Source: Elymus sibiricus
Taxonomy: Eukaryota > Streptophyta > Magnoliopsida > Poales > Poaceae
Length of the DNA: 64,000 bases
Reading direction: 5' to 3'
Assembly: GCA_039707655.1 (NCBI GenBank)
Contig: CM077676.1
Coordinates: 191,390,936-191,454,935 of the forward strand
Part shown: positions 1 through 11,959 of the stretch, piece after piece
Position numbering within the stretch: position 1 is the first letter of the stretch
How the letters are laid out: each line of letters opens with the position of its first letter
Notes under the pieces: generated by a model
The model's input: only the letters and a program-made list of their open reading frames with translations
The model's database searches: none
Told to the model about the DNA's origin: nothing
Position numbers and translations under genes: made by a program

Positions 1-819
1 GAAGTTGATAAAGCTAAGGTTGATGCTATTGAGAAAATGCCATGTCCTAAAGATATTAAAGGTATAAGAAGTTTCCTTGGTCATGCTGGTTTCTATAGGA
101 GATTTATTAAAGACTTCTCTAAAATTTCTAGGCCTCTTACCAATCTTTTGCAAAAAGATGTTCCATTTATTTTTGATGATGATTGTCTAGAAGCCTTTGA
201 AACACTTAAGAAAGCCTTAACCACTGCACCTATTGTCCAACCACCTGATTGGAACTTGCCTTTTGAAATAATGTGTGATGCTAGTCATTATGCTATTGGT
301 GCTATTCTAGGACAGAGAGTTGATAAGAAATTAAATGTTATCCATTATGCTAGTAAAACTCCAGACAGTGCCCAAAGAAATTATGCTACTACTGAGAAAG
401 AATTTCTAGCAGTTGTGTTTGCATGTGATAAATTCAGATCTTACATAATTGATTCTAAAGTAACTGTTCACACTGATCATGCTACTATTAAATATCTTAT
501 GGAGAAGAAAGATGCTAAACCTAGACTCATTAGGTGGGTTTTATTGCTACAAGAATTTGACTTGCATATTACTGATAGGAAGGGAGCTGAGAATCCCGTA
601 GCAGATAATTTGTCTAGAATGGAAAATGTTCTAGATGACCCACTACCTATTAATGATGATTTTCCTGATGAACAATTAGCTGTCATAAATGCTTCTCGTA
701 ATACTCCTTGGTATGCAGACTATGCTAATTATATTGTTGCTAAATTTATACCACCTAGTTTCACATACCAACAAAACAAAAAGTTCTTCTTTGATTTAAG
801 ACATTACTTTTGGGATGAC
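1..819 (+). pseudogene. Ty3/gypsy pol fragment: reverse transcriptase end and RNase H
   Basis: The frame is open from base 1 to 819 and runs in from outside the window. The first 60 residues are the RT thumb/connection ([16 protein letters not shown]). RNase H follows, with acidic residues in [20 protein letters not shown] and [11 protein letters not shown], and the end motif ADNLSRM. The protein would copy retrotransposon RNA and degrade the RNA strand. The frame is cut by the nested element at 820. It resumes in the same frame at 10400 (FWDD then PHLYKEG), so RNase H and integrase were one polyprotein. No stop occurs in this part, but the integrase part has one. Seen directly: motifs and frame continuity. 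Inferred: decayed autonomous gypsy element. Confidence 0.93.
815..819. repeat. Target-site duplication ATGAC (left)
   Basis: ATGAC immediately precedes the left LTR and is repeated at 10395-10399 after the right LTR. It marks the insertion of the nested element; removing the element plus one copy restores the pol reading frame. Confidence 0.95.
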
Positions 820-2225
820 TGATAACCCACAAGTATAGGGGATCGCAACAGTTTTTGAGGGTAGAGTATTCAACCCAAATTTATTGATTCGACACAAGGG
901 GAGCCAAAGAATATTTGCAAGTATTAGCAGTTGAGTTGTCAATTCAACCACACCTGGAAACTAAATATCTACAGCAGAGTGATCACTAGCACAGTAGTAT
1001 GATAGTTTGATAGCAGTAGCAATAATAGTAACAGTAGCAGTAACGGTAGCAGCAGTAGTTTTGTAGCAATTGTAACAATAGTAACTTAGCAAGAGCAATA
1101 TGTGAAAAACTCGTAGGCATTGGATCGTTGATTATACGTTGGATAACATTCATCATGTAACAGTCATAACCTAGGGCGACACAGAACTAGCTCCAATTCA
1201 TCAATGTAATGTAGGCATGTATTTCGTATATAGTCATACGTGCTTGCGATAAGAACTTGCATGACATCTTTTGTCCTACCCTCCCGTGGCAGCGGGGTCC
1301 ATAAGGAAACTAAGGGATATTAAGGCCTCCTTTTAATAGAGAACCGGAACAAAGCATTAACACTTAGTGAATACATGAACTCCTCAAACTATGGCAATCA
1401 CCGGAAAGAATCCCAATTATTGTCACCTTGGGGTATGTGGATCATAACACATAGCAGGTGCGTATAACTTGCAAGATCGGATCAAGAACACAAATATATT
1501 CATGAAAACATAAAGGGTTCAGATCTGGAATCATGGCACTCGGGCCCTAGTGACAAGCATTAAGCATAGCAAAGTCATAGCAACATCAATCTCAGAACAT
1601 AGTGGATACTAGGGATCAAGCCCTAACAAAACTAACTCGATTACATGATAAATCTCATCCAACTCATCACCGTCCAGCAAGCCTACGAAGGAATTACTCA
1701 CTCCCGGTGGTGAGCATCATGAAATTGGTGACGAAGGATGGTTGATGATGACGATGCCGGAAGATCCCCCTCTCCGGAGCCCCAAACGGACTCCAGATCT
1801 GGCCTCCCGGTGAAGAACAGGAGGTGGCGGCGGCTCCGTATTGTGAAACGCAATAAGACTTCCTCTCTTATTTTTTTCTCTGGAAATCTGAATTTATAGC
1901 GTTGGAATTAGGTCAGACAGAGCCACGTGGGCCCCACGAGGTACCAGGGCGCGCCTGGGGGGGGGTGGCGCGCCCTGGTGCCTCGTGGGCACTGGGTGCC
2001 CCCCCTTATGTTGATTCTTGCGCCAATAATTTTTATATATTCCATAAAAATTCTCCAAAAAGTTTCATCCAAATCCAAGAACTTTGATTTCTGCACAAAA
2101 ACAACATCATGGCAATTCTGCTGAAAACAGCGTCAGTCCGGGTTAGTTTCATTCAAATCATGCAAATTAGGGTCCAAAACAAGAGCAAAAGTGTTTGGAA
2201 AAGTAGATACGACGGAGACGTATCA
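820..2225 (-). repeat. Left LTR of element A (the 3' LTR in element orientation)
   Basis: It begins TGATAACCC and ends GTATCA on the plus strand and is 1406 bp long. On the minus strand it contains the GC-rich hairpin (1931-1990) and a TATAAATT box (1891-1898), which give a promoter-like layout. It pairs with 8991-10394. Confidence 0.94.
1931..1990. promoter_or_regulatory. GC-rich hairpin upstream of LTR TATA box (element A, left LTR)
   Basis: Arms 1931-1955 and 1967-1990 are near-perfect inverted repeats (core GGGCGCGCC / GGCGCGCCC) around a G-rich loop. The TATAAATT box on the minus strand lies 32 bp beyond the hairpin edge. The same arrangement recurs in every LTR of the window. Confidence 0.85.
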
Positions 2226-2239
2226 ACTCCCCCAAGCTT
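2226..2239 (-). other. Polypurine tract of element A
   Basis: On the minus strand AAGCTTGGGGGAGT directly abuts the LTR start TGATAC, the expected place for the plus-strand DNA primer. The same tract precedes the LTR at 14026. Confidence 0.85.
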
Positions 2240-4356
2240 AACTCATTGCTTGTCCTCAAGCAATTCAGTTGACAAACTGAAAGTGATAAAGAAAAACTTT
2301 TACAAACTCTTTTGTTCTTGTATCTATATATATGCTTAAATAGTACTCAAGTTTTCAGCAAAGATTATAACTAACCATGCAAATGATAACTCTTAGAAAT
2401 GATATTCACTCATATCGATGGCATAATCAACTAGCGAGCAATAATAAAGTATTTCAAATGCCAACATTTGTCAAAACAATCATGATATAATATGACAACA
2501 TGGTATCTCGCTAGCCCTTTCTGAGACCGCAAAACATAAATGCAGAGCACCTCCAAAGTTCAAGCAGCGACTAAACATTGTAATTCATGGTAGAAGAGAT
2601 CCAGTCATGATGCACACAACATTAACTATTCGCAATGCATGAGAATGACAATAGTGCTCTCAGGACTGGTGCTTATTTGAGAAGGTGATGACTCAACAAT
2701 AAAAGTAAAATAACATAAAAGTAAATAGATAGGCCCTTCGCAGAGGGAAGTATGGATTTGCAGAGGTGCCAGAGCTCAAAGCTTAAATCAGAGATAAATA
2801 AAATTTTGGGAGGTATGCCTTTCCTGTCAACGTCACGACCGAGAGTTTTCAATATCTTCCATGCTAAACACATTAGCGGTGGTTCCCAAGCGGTAAAGTA
2901 AAGTTTACTCCCTCTCCACCAACAATCACAAGCCATGGCTAGCCGAATCCTCGGGTGCCCTTCATACCAACAACTTTTCGGGGGAGTTTGTTTTATTATT
3001 TTGCAATTTTAATAATGGGACTGGGCATCCCGATTACCAGCCCCTCTCGTGCAAGGACAAGTGAATCGACACTCATCATGAGAATAACCCGCTTAGCATG
3101 GAAGATACTGACCGCCCCCTGTCGCTCCATGAGCGGTACGGGCACACAAAACAGATGTTCATTTGAATAATTAGAGGTGGCACATGCAAATTTACTTAGA
3201 ACGGCGGAGTAATACCGCATATAGCTAGATATAGTGGACTCATCTGGAGTAACTTTGGTTTAAGGGTTTTGATGCACAAGCAGCATTCCCGCTTAGTACA
3301 TGTGAAGGCTAGCAAATAGGTTGAGAAGCGACCAACTAGAGAGCGAAAACGGTCATAATCATGCATTATGAATAATCAACATTGAGTACTAGCATGAGTA
3401 GGATATAAGCACCATGAACATAAATATCGTGAAGGCTATGTTGGTTTTGAATCAACTACATGTGTGAACATGTGCCAAGTCAAGCCACTTGAAACATTCA
3501 GAGGAGGATACCATATCATCATACTACATCACAATCATTTTAATGCATGTTGACACTTAAGATAAATCATTATCCACTCCTAGCTACTTAAGCATGGCAT
3601 GAGCAACTATAATCTCTAATTGTCATCATAAACATGTTTAATCATAACATGCTGAATCATGGATACCGAGTTAAACATATTTACAAAAACAAAGAACAAG
3701 TTGAGTTCATACTCGCTTTTCCTTGCCACAGTCACTTCATCAAGTCATCGTCATTATTGCCTTTCACTTGCATGACCGAATGATATGAAAATAATAATAG
3801 TGCAAGTGTGTCGTGGACTAAGCTGGAATCTGCAAGCATTTTATTCAAAGGAGAAGACAAGGTAATATGGGTTCTTTACTAGATCAACACTAATGCATAT
3901 GAGAACCACTCAACATTTTCATCATGGTCTTCTCCTTACAATGACTCAACAAAACAAAAGAAAAAGAATTTCAGAGAAACACACGAAAATATTTTTGGAG
4001 TTTTTAATTTTTCTGCAGGAAGCAAATTAAGGAAGAAAAACGAAGAACGAGAAAAATATTTACACGGGAGAACTCCCAACAAGCAAAAGAAGAAACAAGA
4101 AATCTTTTTGGGTTTTCTTTTACAACTACGAAACTACAACTAATTAAACTAGAAAGAAAAACCGAAAAGAAGCGAGAAATATTTTTGAGTTTTTTGAAGT
4201 TTTTCAAACACACGAGAAGAAAGCGAGAATAAAATTAACATGGATATACAATGAAAGAGTATGAACGCCGACAACTGGAATGAAATGTGTGAGCATGAAT
4301 GTAATGTCGGTGAGAAATACGTACTCCCCCAAGCTTAGGCTTTTGCCTAGCTTGGT
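2240..4356. other. Element A internal region without recognisable genes
   Basis: This AT-rich stretch lies between the polypurine tract and the extra ORF, downstream of all coding sequence in element orientation. Only short random ORFs occur. I see no pol motif, tandem array or nested insertion; it is probably untranslated internal sequence. Confidence 0.6.
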
Positions 4357-5418
4357 CTACGGCCATCCGTAGTAGCCATCCAGTCCCATATGAAAGTCCT
4401 GAGGCGGCGGCACTCGAGCGTCCCAATCATGGGGCTCCTCCTCTGCCGCTGCCAATGCATTCCAGTAAGCAACGATGTCCGGTGGCATCACAGTATATCC
4501 GTTCCTGGCATGAGAATCAAACAAAGCAGGTGCAGGCAAAAGAATAATATCACGAGTATCCTCACTATAAACCAAGTTATAACGAATGTTGTGAGGAGTC
4601 TCAGGAGCATCAAGAAAGTGGTGGTCCCTCATGGACTGGTGATCTAAGTAAACTCTGGGTAACAAACAATCATGAGGGCGTATGTTAACATTAAAACGTC
4701 TCGCTAAGCGAGTAGCATAAATACCACCATGAATTTTACCCCTAGTTCTATTAGTGTGCAGGCGGCGTGCAATGATAGCTCCCAGGTTATAAGTGTTGTC
4801 ATTATGCAGTGCGCGGCGTAAAATGGCAAAGTCAGGTAGAGCTAATGCACTACCTTGCTCCCTAGCAATCAAGCATTTCCCTAAGAATAAAGCAAAGTAA
4901 TGAACTGAGGGATATTGCAAGCTAGTGGCTCGGGCTTTCGACACGCCCCTTGTCTCTCCCACAGTTAAATTTTGGAGGAAACCCTCAAACTCCTCCGGGC
5001 GAGGCTATTTAATTTCCCCATCAAAAGGAATCAAACATATCTCACAAAATTCAGCCAGAGGTATCTGATAATGTTCAGCATATAAATCAAAGCGCACCTC
5101 AGGGAGTTCGAGCCTACTCAGAAAATGAAAGTTTTGCACAAAGGAATTTGTAAGGATATGGTGCTGGTCACACTCATCTGCGAGGAAGTCGGTCAGTTCG
5201 GCATTTGCAACGAATTGCGTGAACTCTTGCTAAAATCCGGCTTCGTTCATGAAGGCATTGTGCGGCCATTCGCACGGCCGGACCTCCGTCCTACGCGGAA
5301 TGTTGAGGTCACTATCCGAGGACTCCCCAAGGACTCCCTTGGCGTTCCGCTTCGAGGAACTCCTCCGGAAGAAATTCATTTCCCTATGAACAATTTTCTG
5401 AAATTTTTTGGGCCACAA
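4357..5418 (-). pseudogene. Extra non-pol ORF of element A, two in-frame stops
   Basis: One frame runs 5418 to 4357 (353 codons) with in-frame stops only at 5232-5230 and 5007-5005, so it was recently open. Recognisable stretches include EVRFDLYAEHYQIPLAEF, FLGKCLIAREQGSALALPDF and HDCLLPRVYLDHQSMRDHHF. It resembles the 'putative plant transposon protein' domain found in many plant gypsy elements, whose function is unknown. I base this on recall of the family, not a search. It lies downstream of gag-protease, where an autonomous element would carry pol. A hairpin like that of the LTR promoter lies 366 bp upstream (5784-5840). It is not an integrase or transposase by any motif I can see. Confidence 0.6.
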
Positions 5419-6164
5419 AATGATATCAATAAAACTTCACAAGATTGATAGCAACTACTCATATGGATGTCTAGAGGCTATATCAAGCATTCAAACTACT
5501 TGGAACTCAAAGAATTCAACATGCAAGCTCATTTTCTGTAGCACCAAGAGCAGCTAATTATGCAAAATATAATCCACTAGAGCAAAAACTAATTGGAGCA
5601 ATGGAGGAGTCAAATACCAAGGAACAATCTCCCAAAACAGTTTCGGAAACGGAGCTCCGAGCAAAGAGATCAAAAATTTCAGGTTTGTGAGCAAGAACAC
5701 GAGAGAGAGAGAGCTACCAGGAATTTTTGCTAGAGGTAAGAGACGAAGTGAGCTGAAGGGGTAAGTGAGGGGGTCCCTATGGGGCCCACGAGGTACCTGG
5801 GCGCGCCAGGGGGGGTGGCGCACCCTGGTGCCTCGTGGGCACCTGGGGCACCCCCCTGGTATGTGTCCAGTGCCAAAAATTCTTAAATATTACATAAAAA
5901 TTCATATCAAAATTTTATTGCATTCTGAGCACTTTTATTTCTGGGCACTTTTTTATTGCACGGATAAATCAGAAAACAGGATAATCATGGCATTTTATTG
6001 CATTTAACTAAAAATAACAGAAAATAAAAAGTGGGTATAGAAGGTTGTGCTTACTAAATTCATCGGCCACATGCCCCTCAAAAAGAATCCATTAATAAGG
6101 TTGATCAGGTCTTATTAACAAACCATTTCCGAGTAACATGAAACCGAAGAACTTTCGTAAAACA
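5419..6164. other. Spacer between gag-protease and extra ORF, containing a hairpin
   Basis: No coding frame is recognisable. The notable content is the GC-rich hairpin at 5784-5840, listed separately. A short GA run (5701-5711) lies on its downstream side in element orientation. Confidence 0.6.
5784..5840. promoter_or_regulatory. Internal copy of the LTR-type GC-rich hairpin (element A)
   Basis: Left arm GCCCACGAGGTACCTGGGCG and onward pairs with the right arm ending CTGGTGCCTCGTGGGC, around a G-rich loop. It matches the LTR hairpins but lies in the internal region, upstream of the extra ORF at 5418-4357. No TATA box is evident at the LTR spacing. Confidence 0.75.
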
Positions 6165-8912
6165 CTAAGTTACCTCAACGGGGATATGCATCTCCCCGAT
6201 AATAAGAGTTTCATATTTCTTTTTAACAGTAGGAAGAGGGATTTGAAAACTTCCAATAGTAATTGTCGGAGTCTTTTCAATAATATGAATACCATTCACT
6301 TGAAATTGTTTCTTCGGAAAGTGCACCGTATGTTCATTACCATTGATATGAAAAGTGACCTTGCTTTTGTTGCAATCAATAACAGCCCATGCAGTATTCA
6401 AGAAGGGTCTACCAAGGATAATCGACATGTTGTCGTCCTCGGGCATATCAAGTATAACAAAGTCTGTTAGAATAGTAACATTCGCAACTATAACGGGCAC
6501 ATCCTCACAAACACCGATAGGTATGGCAGTTGATTTGTCAGCCATTTGCAATGATATTTCAGTGGGAGTGAGTTTATTCAAATCAAGTCTTTTATATAAA
6601 GAGAAAGGTATAACACTAACACTGGCTCCTAAATCACACAAAGCGGTTTTGACATAATTTCTTTTAATGGAGCATGGTATAGTTGGTATTCCTAGATCTC
6701 CTACTTTCTTAGGTACTCCATCCTTAAAAGAATAATTTGCAAGCATGGTAGAAATTTCAGCTTCAGGTATCTTTCTTTTATTTGTGACAATGTCTTTCAA
6801 GTATTTAGCATAAGGAGGCATCTTTATAATATCAGTCAAACGAGTGCGCAAAAAGACTGGCCTAAGCATTTCAGCAAATCGTTCAAATTCTTCCTCATCC
6901 TTTTTCTTAGATGGTTTAGGAGGAAAGGGCATGGGTTTTTGAACCCATGGTTCTCTTTCTTTACCATGTTTTCTAGCAACGAAGTCTCTTTTATCATAAC
7001 GTTTATTTTTAGAAGGTGGGTTATCAAGATCAACAGCAGGTTCTATTTCAACATCATTATCAGGTTCTTTATCATTATCTGGTTGGATGTCCACATGAGC
7101 ATCATCATTATTATTATCATCAGGTGGTTGTTCATTACCAGATTGTGTTTCAGCATCAGAAATAGAAACATCATTACTATCTTCTAAGGGTTTTTCTACC
7201 TCAGGTTCACTAGAAGTATGCAAAGTCCTATCATTTTTATTTTTATTTTTCTTTTTAGATGGACTAGGTGCATCAACATTAATTCTTTGAGAATCTTGTT
7301 CAATTATTTTTGGGTGACCTTCAGGATAAAGTGGCTCCTGAGTCATTCTACCTCCTCTAGTCATTACTCTAACAGCATGATCATTCATATTGTTATTCAT
7401 TTCATTGAGCAATTCACTTTGAGATTTAGCAACTTGTTCTAATTGAGTTTGCACCATAGATGCATGTTTACTCACACCTCTAACATCATTAGGAATTCTA
7501 AATAACAAGTCACTCAAGTGATCCATCATGTAGGCATTTCGTTTCAATTGTTTCATGACATTTGCATTGAAGTGATCTTGCTTACTAATATAATTGTCAA
7601 ATTCATACAAGCATTGACTAGGAGATTTGTTATAAGGAATATCACCTTCATCAAATTTTATAAGAGAATTTACCTATACTACCTGTGACGGTGTGTCAAG
7701 ACCATGTATTTCTTCAATAGGTGGTAGATTCTTAACATCTTCAGCTTTAATACCTTTTTACTTCATACATTTCTTTGCTTCTTGCATATCTTCAGGACTG
7801 AGATATAAAATACCCCTCTTCTTCGGAGTGGGTTTGGGCGGTGGTTCAGGAAGTGTCCAATCGTTATCATTCTTCAATATATTATTCAATAATTCCTCAG
7901 CTTGTTCAATAGTCCGTTCCCTGAAAACACAACTCGCACAACTATCTAGGTAGTCCCTAGAAGCATCGGTTAGTCCATTATAGAAGATATCAAGTATTTC
8001 ATTTTTCTTAAGAGGATGATCAGGCAAAGCATTAAGTAATTGGAGAAGCCTCCCCCAAGCTTGAGGGAGATTCTCTTCTTCAATTTGCACAAAGTTAAAT
8101 ATTTCCTGTAAAGCAGCTTGTTTCTTATGAGCAGGAAAATATTTTTCAGAGAAGTAATAAATCATATCCTGGGGACTACGCACACAACCAGGAGCAAGAG
8201 TATTATACCATTCCTTAGCATCACCCTTTAATGAGAAAGGAAACAACTTAAGAATATAGTAATAGCGAATTTTTTCCTCATGAGCAAATAGGGTGGCTAT
8301 GTCATTTAATTTAGTAAGATGTGCCACAACGGTTTCAGTTTCATAACCATGGAAAGGATCAGATTCAACCAAAGTAATTAACTCAGGATCGACAGAGAAT
8401 TCATAATCCTTATCAGTAACAAATATGGGAGAGGTAGAAAACTTAGGATCATATTTCATTCTCTCCCTCATAGATTTTTCTTTCATATCAGCAAGCAACT
8501 TTATAACTTCATGTCTATCATTACAAGCAAGAATAGCTCTAGATGTCTCCCTATCAAAGCAGTGTTCATCAGGTGTTTCAACTCTAGTAGGGGAGCTAGG
8601 CATAATAGGTGAATCATAATTCTCAAGAGTTTCAACATTTTGAATTTCTTTAGCTTTAGCAATTTGTTCAGTAAGAAATTCACCAAGTGGCACAACATTA
8701 TCAAGCATAGTACTAGCATCATCATGAGTATCATTCATAGCAGAACTGGTATCATCAATAACTTGTGACATATCAGAATTAATAGCATGTGGTGGTGTTG
8801 CAAGTTTACTCAAAACAGAGGGTGAATCAAGTGTAGAGCTAGATGGCAGTTCCTTACCTCCCCTCGTCTTAGAGGGAACGATCTTGGTCTTAGCGTCTTT
8901 CAGATTCTTCAT
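6165..8912 (-). pseudogene. Gag-protease polyprotein of element A, two in-frame stops
   Basis: One frame runs 8912 to 6165 (916 codons including stops), interrupted only by TAA at 7760-7758 and TAG at 7676-7674. Residues about 190-380 hold the retrotransposon gag domain (LKLFPFSLKGDAKEWYNTL; QAWGRLLQLLNALPDHPL), which would form the particle shell. A charged, low-complexity linker follows. Near the end is a retropepsin-like aspartic protease with ALCDLGASVSVIP and IILGRPFLNTAWAVID. No zinc knuckle, RT or integrase follows. The start is the first ATG of the open frame; the PBS lies 50 bp further upstream. Gag and protease without pol is the usual pattern of large non-autonomous gypsy families. 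Confidence 0.9.
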
Positions 8913-8961
8913 AGTGATTAACAGATATAAATCCCAAGTGACTTAGCAAATAAAGCTATGC

Positions 8962-8979
8962 TCCCCGGCAACGGCGCCA
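8962..8979 (-). other. tRNA-Asp primer-binding site of element A
   Basis: The plus strand reads TCCCCGGCAACGGCGCCA, identical to the 3' end of plant tRNA-Asp; the element strand is its complement, TGGCGCCGTTGCCGGGGA. An 11-nt spacer separates it from the LTR (8980-8990). Confidence 0.9.
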
Positions 8980-8990
8980 GAAAAAGGTCT

Positions 8991-10394
8991 TGATAACCCA
9001 CAAGTATAGGGGATCGCAACAGTTTTCGAGGGTAGAGTATTCAACCCAAATTTATTGATTCGACACAAGGGGATCCAAAGAATATTTGCAAGTATTAGCA
9101 GTTGAGTTGTCAATTCAACCACACCTGGAAACTAAATATCTACATCAGAGTGATCAGTAGCACAGTAGTATGATAGTTTGATAGCAGTAGCAATAATAGT
9201 AACAGTGGCAGTAATGGTAGCAGCAGTAGTTTTGTAGCAATTGTAACAATAGTAACTTAGCAAGAGCAATATGTGAAAAACTCGTAGGCATTGGATCGGT
9301 GATTATACGTTGGATAACATTCATCATGTAACAGTCATAACCTAGGGCGACACAGAACTAGCTCCAATTCATCAATGTAATGTAGGCATGTATTCCGTAT
9401 ATAGTCATACGTGCTTGCGATAAGAACTTGCATGGCATCGTTTGTCCTACCCTCCCGTGGCAGCGGGGTCCATAAGAAAACTAAGGGATATTAAGGCCTC
9501 CTTTTAATAGAGAACCGGAACAAAGCATTAACACTTAGTGAATACATGAACTCCTCAAACTATGGCAATCACCGGAAAGAATCCCAATTATTGTCACCTT
9601 GGGGTATGCGGATCATAACACATAGCAGGTGCGTATAACTTGCAAGATCGGATCAAGAACACAAATATATTCATGAAAACATAAAGGGTTCAAATCTGAA
9701 ATCATAGCACTCGGGCCCTAGTGACAAGCATTAAGCATAGCAAAGTCATAGCAACATCAATCTCAGAACATAGTGGATACTAGGGATCAAGCCCTAACAA
9801 AACTAACTCGATTACATGATAAATCTCATCCAACTCATCACCGTCCAGCAAGCCTACGAAGGAATTACTCACTCCCGGTGGTGAGCATCATGAAATTGGT
9901 GATGAAGGATGGTTGATGATGACGATGCCGGAAGACCCCCCTCTCCGGAGCCCCAAACGGACTCCAGATCTGGCCTCCCGATGAAGAACAGGAGGTGACG
10001 GCGGCTCCGTATCGTGAAACACAATAAAACTTCCTCTCCTATTTTTTTCTCTGGAAATCTGAATTTATAGTGTTGGAATTAGGTCAGACGGAGCCACATG
10101 GGCCCCACGAGGTACCAGGGCACGCCTGGGGGGGTGGCGCGCCCTGGTGCCTCGTGGGCACTGGGTGGCCCCCCTTCTGTTGATTCTTGCGCCAATAATT
10201 TTTATATATTCCATAAAAATTCTCCAAAAAGTTTCATCCAAATCCAAGAACTTTGGTTTCTGCACAAAAACAACATCATGGCAATTCTGCTGAAAATAGC
10301 GTCAGTCCGGGTTAGTTTCATTCAAATCATGCAAATTAGGGTCCAAAACAAGAGCAAAAGTGTTTGGAAAAGTAGATACGACGGAGACGTATGA
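8991..10394 (-). repeat. Right LTR of element A (the 5' LTR in element orientation)
   Basis: It starts TGATAACCC and ends GTATGA, the last-but-one base being changed from the GTATCA of the partner LTR. Length is 1404 bp. It carries the hairpin at 10102-10159 and a minus-strand TATAAATT at 10062-10069. Confidence 0.94.
10102..10159. promoter_or_regulatory. GC-rich hairpin, right LTR of element A
   Basis: Same inverted repeat as at 1931-1990, with one arm base altered (GGGCACGCC). Its edge lies 32 bp from the minus-strand TATA box. Confidence 0.85.
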
Positions 10395-10399
10395 ATGAC
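10395..10399. repeat. Target-site duplication ATGAC (right)
   Basis: Matches 815-819 exactly; codon reading resumes at 10400. Confidence 0.95.
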
Positions 10400-11617
10400 C
10401 CACATCTTTATAAAGAAGGAGTAGATGGTATTATTAGACATTGTATACCTGAGCATGAACAGGAACAAATCCTACGGAAGTGTCATTCCGAGGCTTACGG
10501 AGGACACCATGCGGGAGACAGAATTGCACACAAGGTATTGCAATCTGGTTTTTATTGGCCTACTCTTTTCAAGGATGCTCGTAAGTTTGTCCTATCGTGT
10601 GATGAATGTCAAAGAATTGGTAATGTTGGTAGACGTCAGGAAATGCCTATGAATTATTCACTTGCTGTCGAACCATTTGATGTTTGGGGATTTGATTATA
10701 TGGGACCTTTTCCTAAATCCAATGGGTATACTCATATTTTAGTTATTGTTGATTACGTTACTAAGTGAGTAGAAGCTATTCCAACTAGTAGTGCTGATCA
10801 TAACACTTCTATTAAAATGCTTAAAGAAGTTATTTTCCCGAGGTTTGGAGTCCCTAGATATTTAATGACTGATGGTGGTTCACATTTTATTCATGGTGCA
10901 TTCCGTAAATTGCTTGCTAAATATGATGTCAACCATAGAATTGCATCTCCCTATCACCCTCAAACTAGTGGTCAAATTGAATTGAGCAATAGAGAAATAA
11001 AATTAATTTTGCAAAAAACCGACAATAGATCTAGAAAGAATTGGTCTAAGAAAATTGACGATGCATTATGGGCATATAGAACTGCTTATAAAAATCCTAT
11101 GGGTATGTCTCCTTATAAAATGGTTTATGGAAAAGCATGTCATTTACCTCTTGAGTTAGAACATAAAGCATATTGGGCAATTAAGGAACTAAATTATGAT
11201 TTTAAACTTGCCGGTGAAAAGAGGTTATTTGATATTAGCTCCTTAGATGAATGGAGGACCCAAGCTTATGAAAATGCCAAATTGTTTAAAGAGAAAGTTA
11301 AAAGATGGCATGATAGAAGAATTCAAAAACGGGAATTTAAAGTAGGTGAGCATGTTTTATTGTACAATTCTCGTTTGAGATTCTTTGCAAGAAAACTTCT
11401 CTCTAAATGGGAAGGACCGTATATCATCGAAGAAGTTTATCGCTCCGGAGCCATCAAAATAAACAACTCCGAAGGCACTAATCCGAGAGTGGTGAATGGG
11501 CAAAGAATTAAGCACTATATTTCAGGTACCCCCATTAATATTGAAACTAATATTATTGAAACAATTACACCGGAGGAATACATAAGAGAGACCTTCCGGA
11601 ACACTCCGGAACCCTGA
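10400..11617 (+). pseudogene. Ty3/gypsy integrase, one in-frame stop
   Basis: This continues the frame that stops at 819. It shows the HHCC zinc-binding region (HSEAYGGHHAG, then CDECQRIGN), then the catalytic triad: D in VWGFDYMGPF, D in YLMTDGGSHF and E in QTSGQIELSNREI. The chromatin-facing C-terminal part follows, ending at the stop at 11617. The only break is TGA at 10766-10768, where the family normally has tryptophan (VTK-W-VEAIP), so it is probably a TGG to TGA change. The enzyme would insert element DNA into the host genome. Domains and frame are seen directly; loss of function is inferred. Confidence 0.93.
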
Positions 11618-11741
11618 AAAGGAAGAGATATGTGATACGGTAAGTAAACCGACTCCAAAAATTTCATAAAAAAACTTTCTGCAGTTTTGGAATATTAGAA
11701 AAAATACAAAAATAAGAAACAGCCGAGGGGACCCACCTGGT

Positions 11742-11804
11742 GCCCATGAGGCACCAGGGCGCGCCACCCCCCCCCCCCCAGGCGCACCCTGGTGGCTCGT
11801 GGGC
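11742..11804. promoter_or_regulatory. Internal copy of the LTR-type GC-rich hairpin (host gypsy element)
   Basis: The arm GCCCATGAGGCACCAGGGCG and onward pairs with GGCGCACCCTGGTGGCTCGT and onward, around a C-rich loop. It lies after integrase and 155 bp upstream of the extra ORF at 11960. A TATATAC stretch occurs between them at 11872-11878. Confidence 0.78.
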
Positions 11805-11959
11805 CCCACGTGAGCCCTCTCGACTCCGTTTTCTTCCGGATTACTTGTTTTGCAAGATAAAAAAATCTTTGTATATACTCCTAGACGTTTTGACCACCGT
11901 ATCGCAGAAATCTCCTCTGTTCTTGTTTCGTGCTATTTTTCTGACAGATCTAGATCGCT

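Larger units (their letters stand above)
820..10394 (-). mobile_element. Complete RT-less gypsy LTR retrotransposon (element A), minus strand
   Basis: Two LTRs of about 1.4 kb flank an internal region with, in minus orientation, a tRNA-Asp primer-binding site, a gag-protease frame, an extra ORF and a polypurine tract. The target duplication is ATGAC. No reverse transcriptase, RNase H or integrase motif is present, so it would need these in trans. Its LTR end (CCCCTATACTTGTGGGTTATCA read on the minus strand, given here as 3' end) resembles that of the host gypsy element, a plausible helper. By eye the LTRs differ at about 32 sites in about 1,400. With the commonly used grass LTR rate of 1.3e-8 per site per year this suggests an insertion within about the last million years. 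The family name (Sabrina, WHAM, Fatima or other) is not assigned. Confidence 0.93.

Noticed and set aside
1902..2124. Overlapping 60-codon ORFs on both strands at the LTR hairpin (and equivalents at 10065, 11740, 62506)
   Set aside because: They are translations of the GC-rich inverted repeat, conserved only because the hairpin is.
5125..5448. 107-codon plus-strand ORF in element A
   Set aside because: Antisense to the extra ORF of element A, which has the coherent reading and continuity.
6138..6657. Plus-strand ORFs over the element A protease
   Set aside because: Antisense shadows of the gag-protease frame.
8962..8979. Sequence identical to the end of tRNA-Asp, suggesting a tRNA gene
   Set aside because: Only 18 bases match and they sit 11 nt from LTRs in three elements: they are primer-binding sites.
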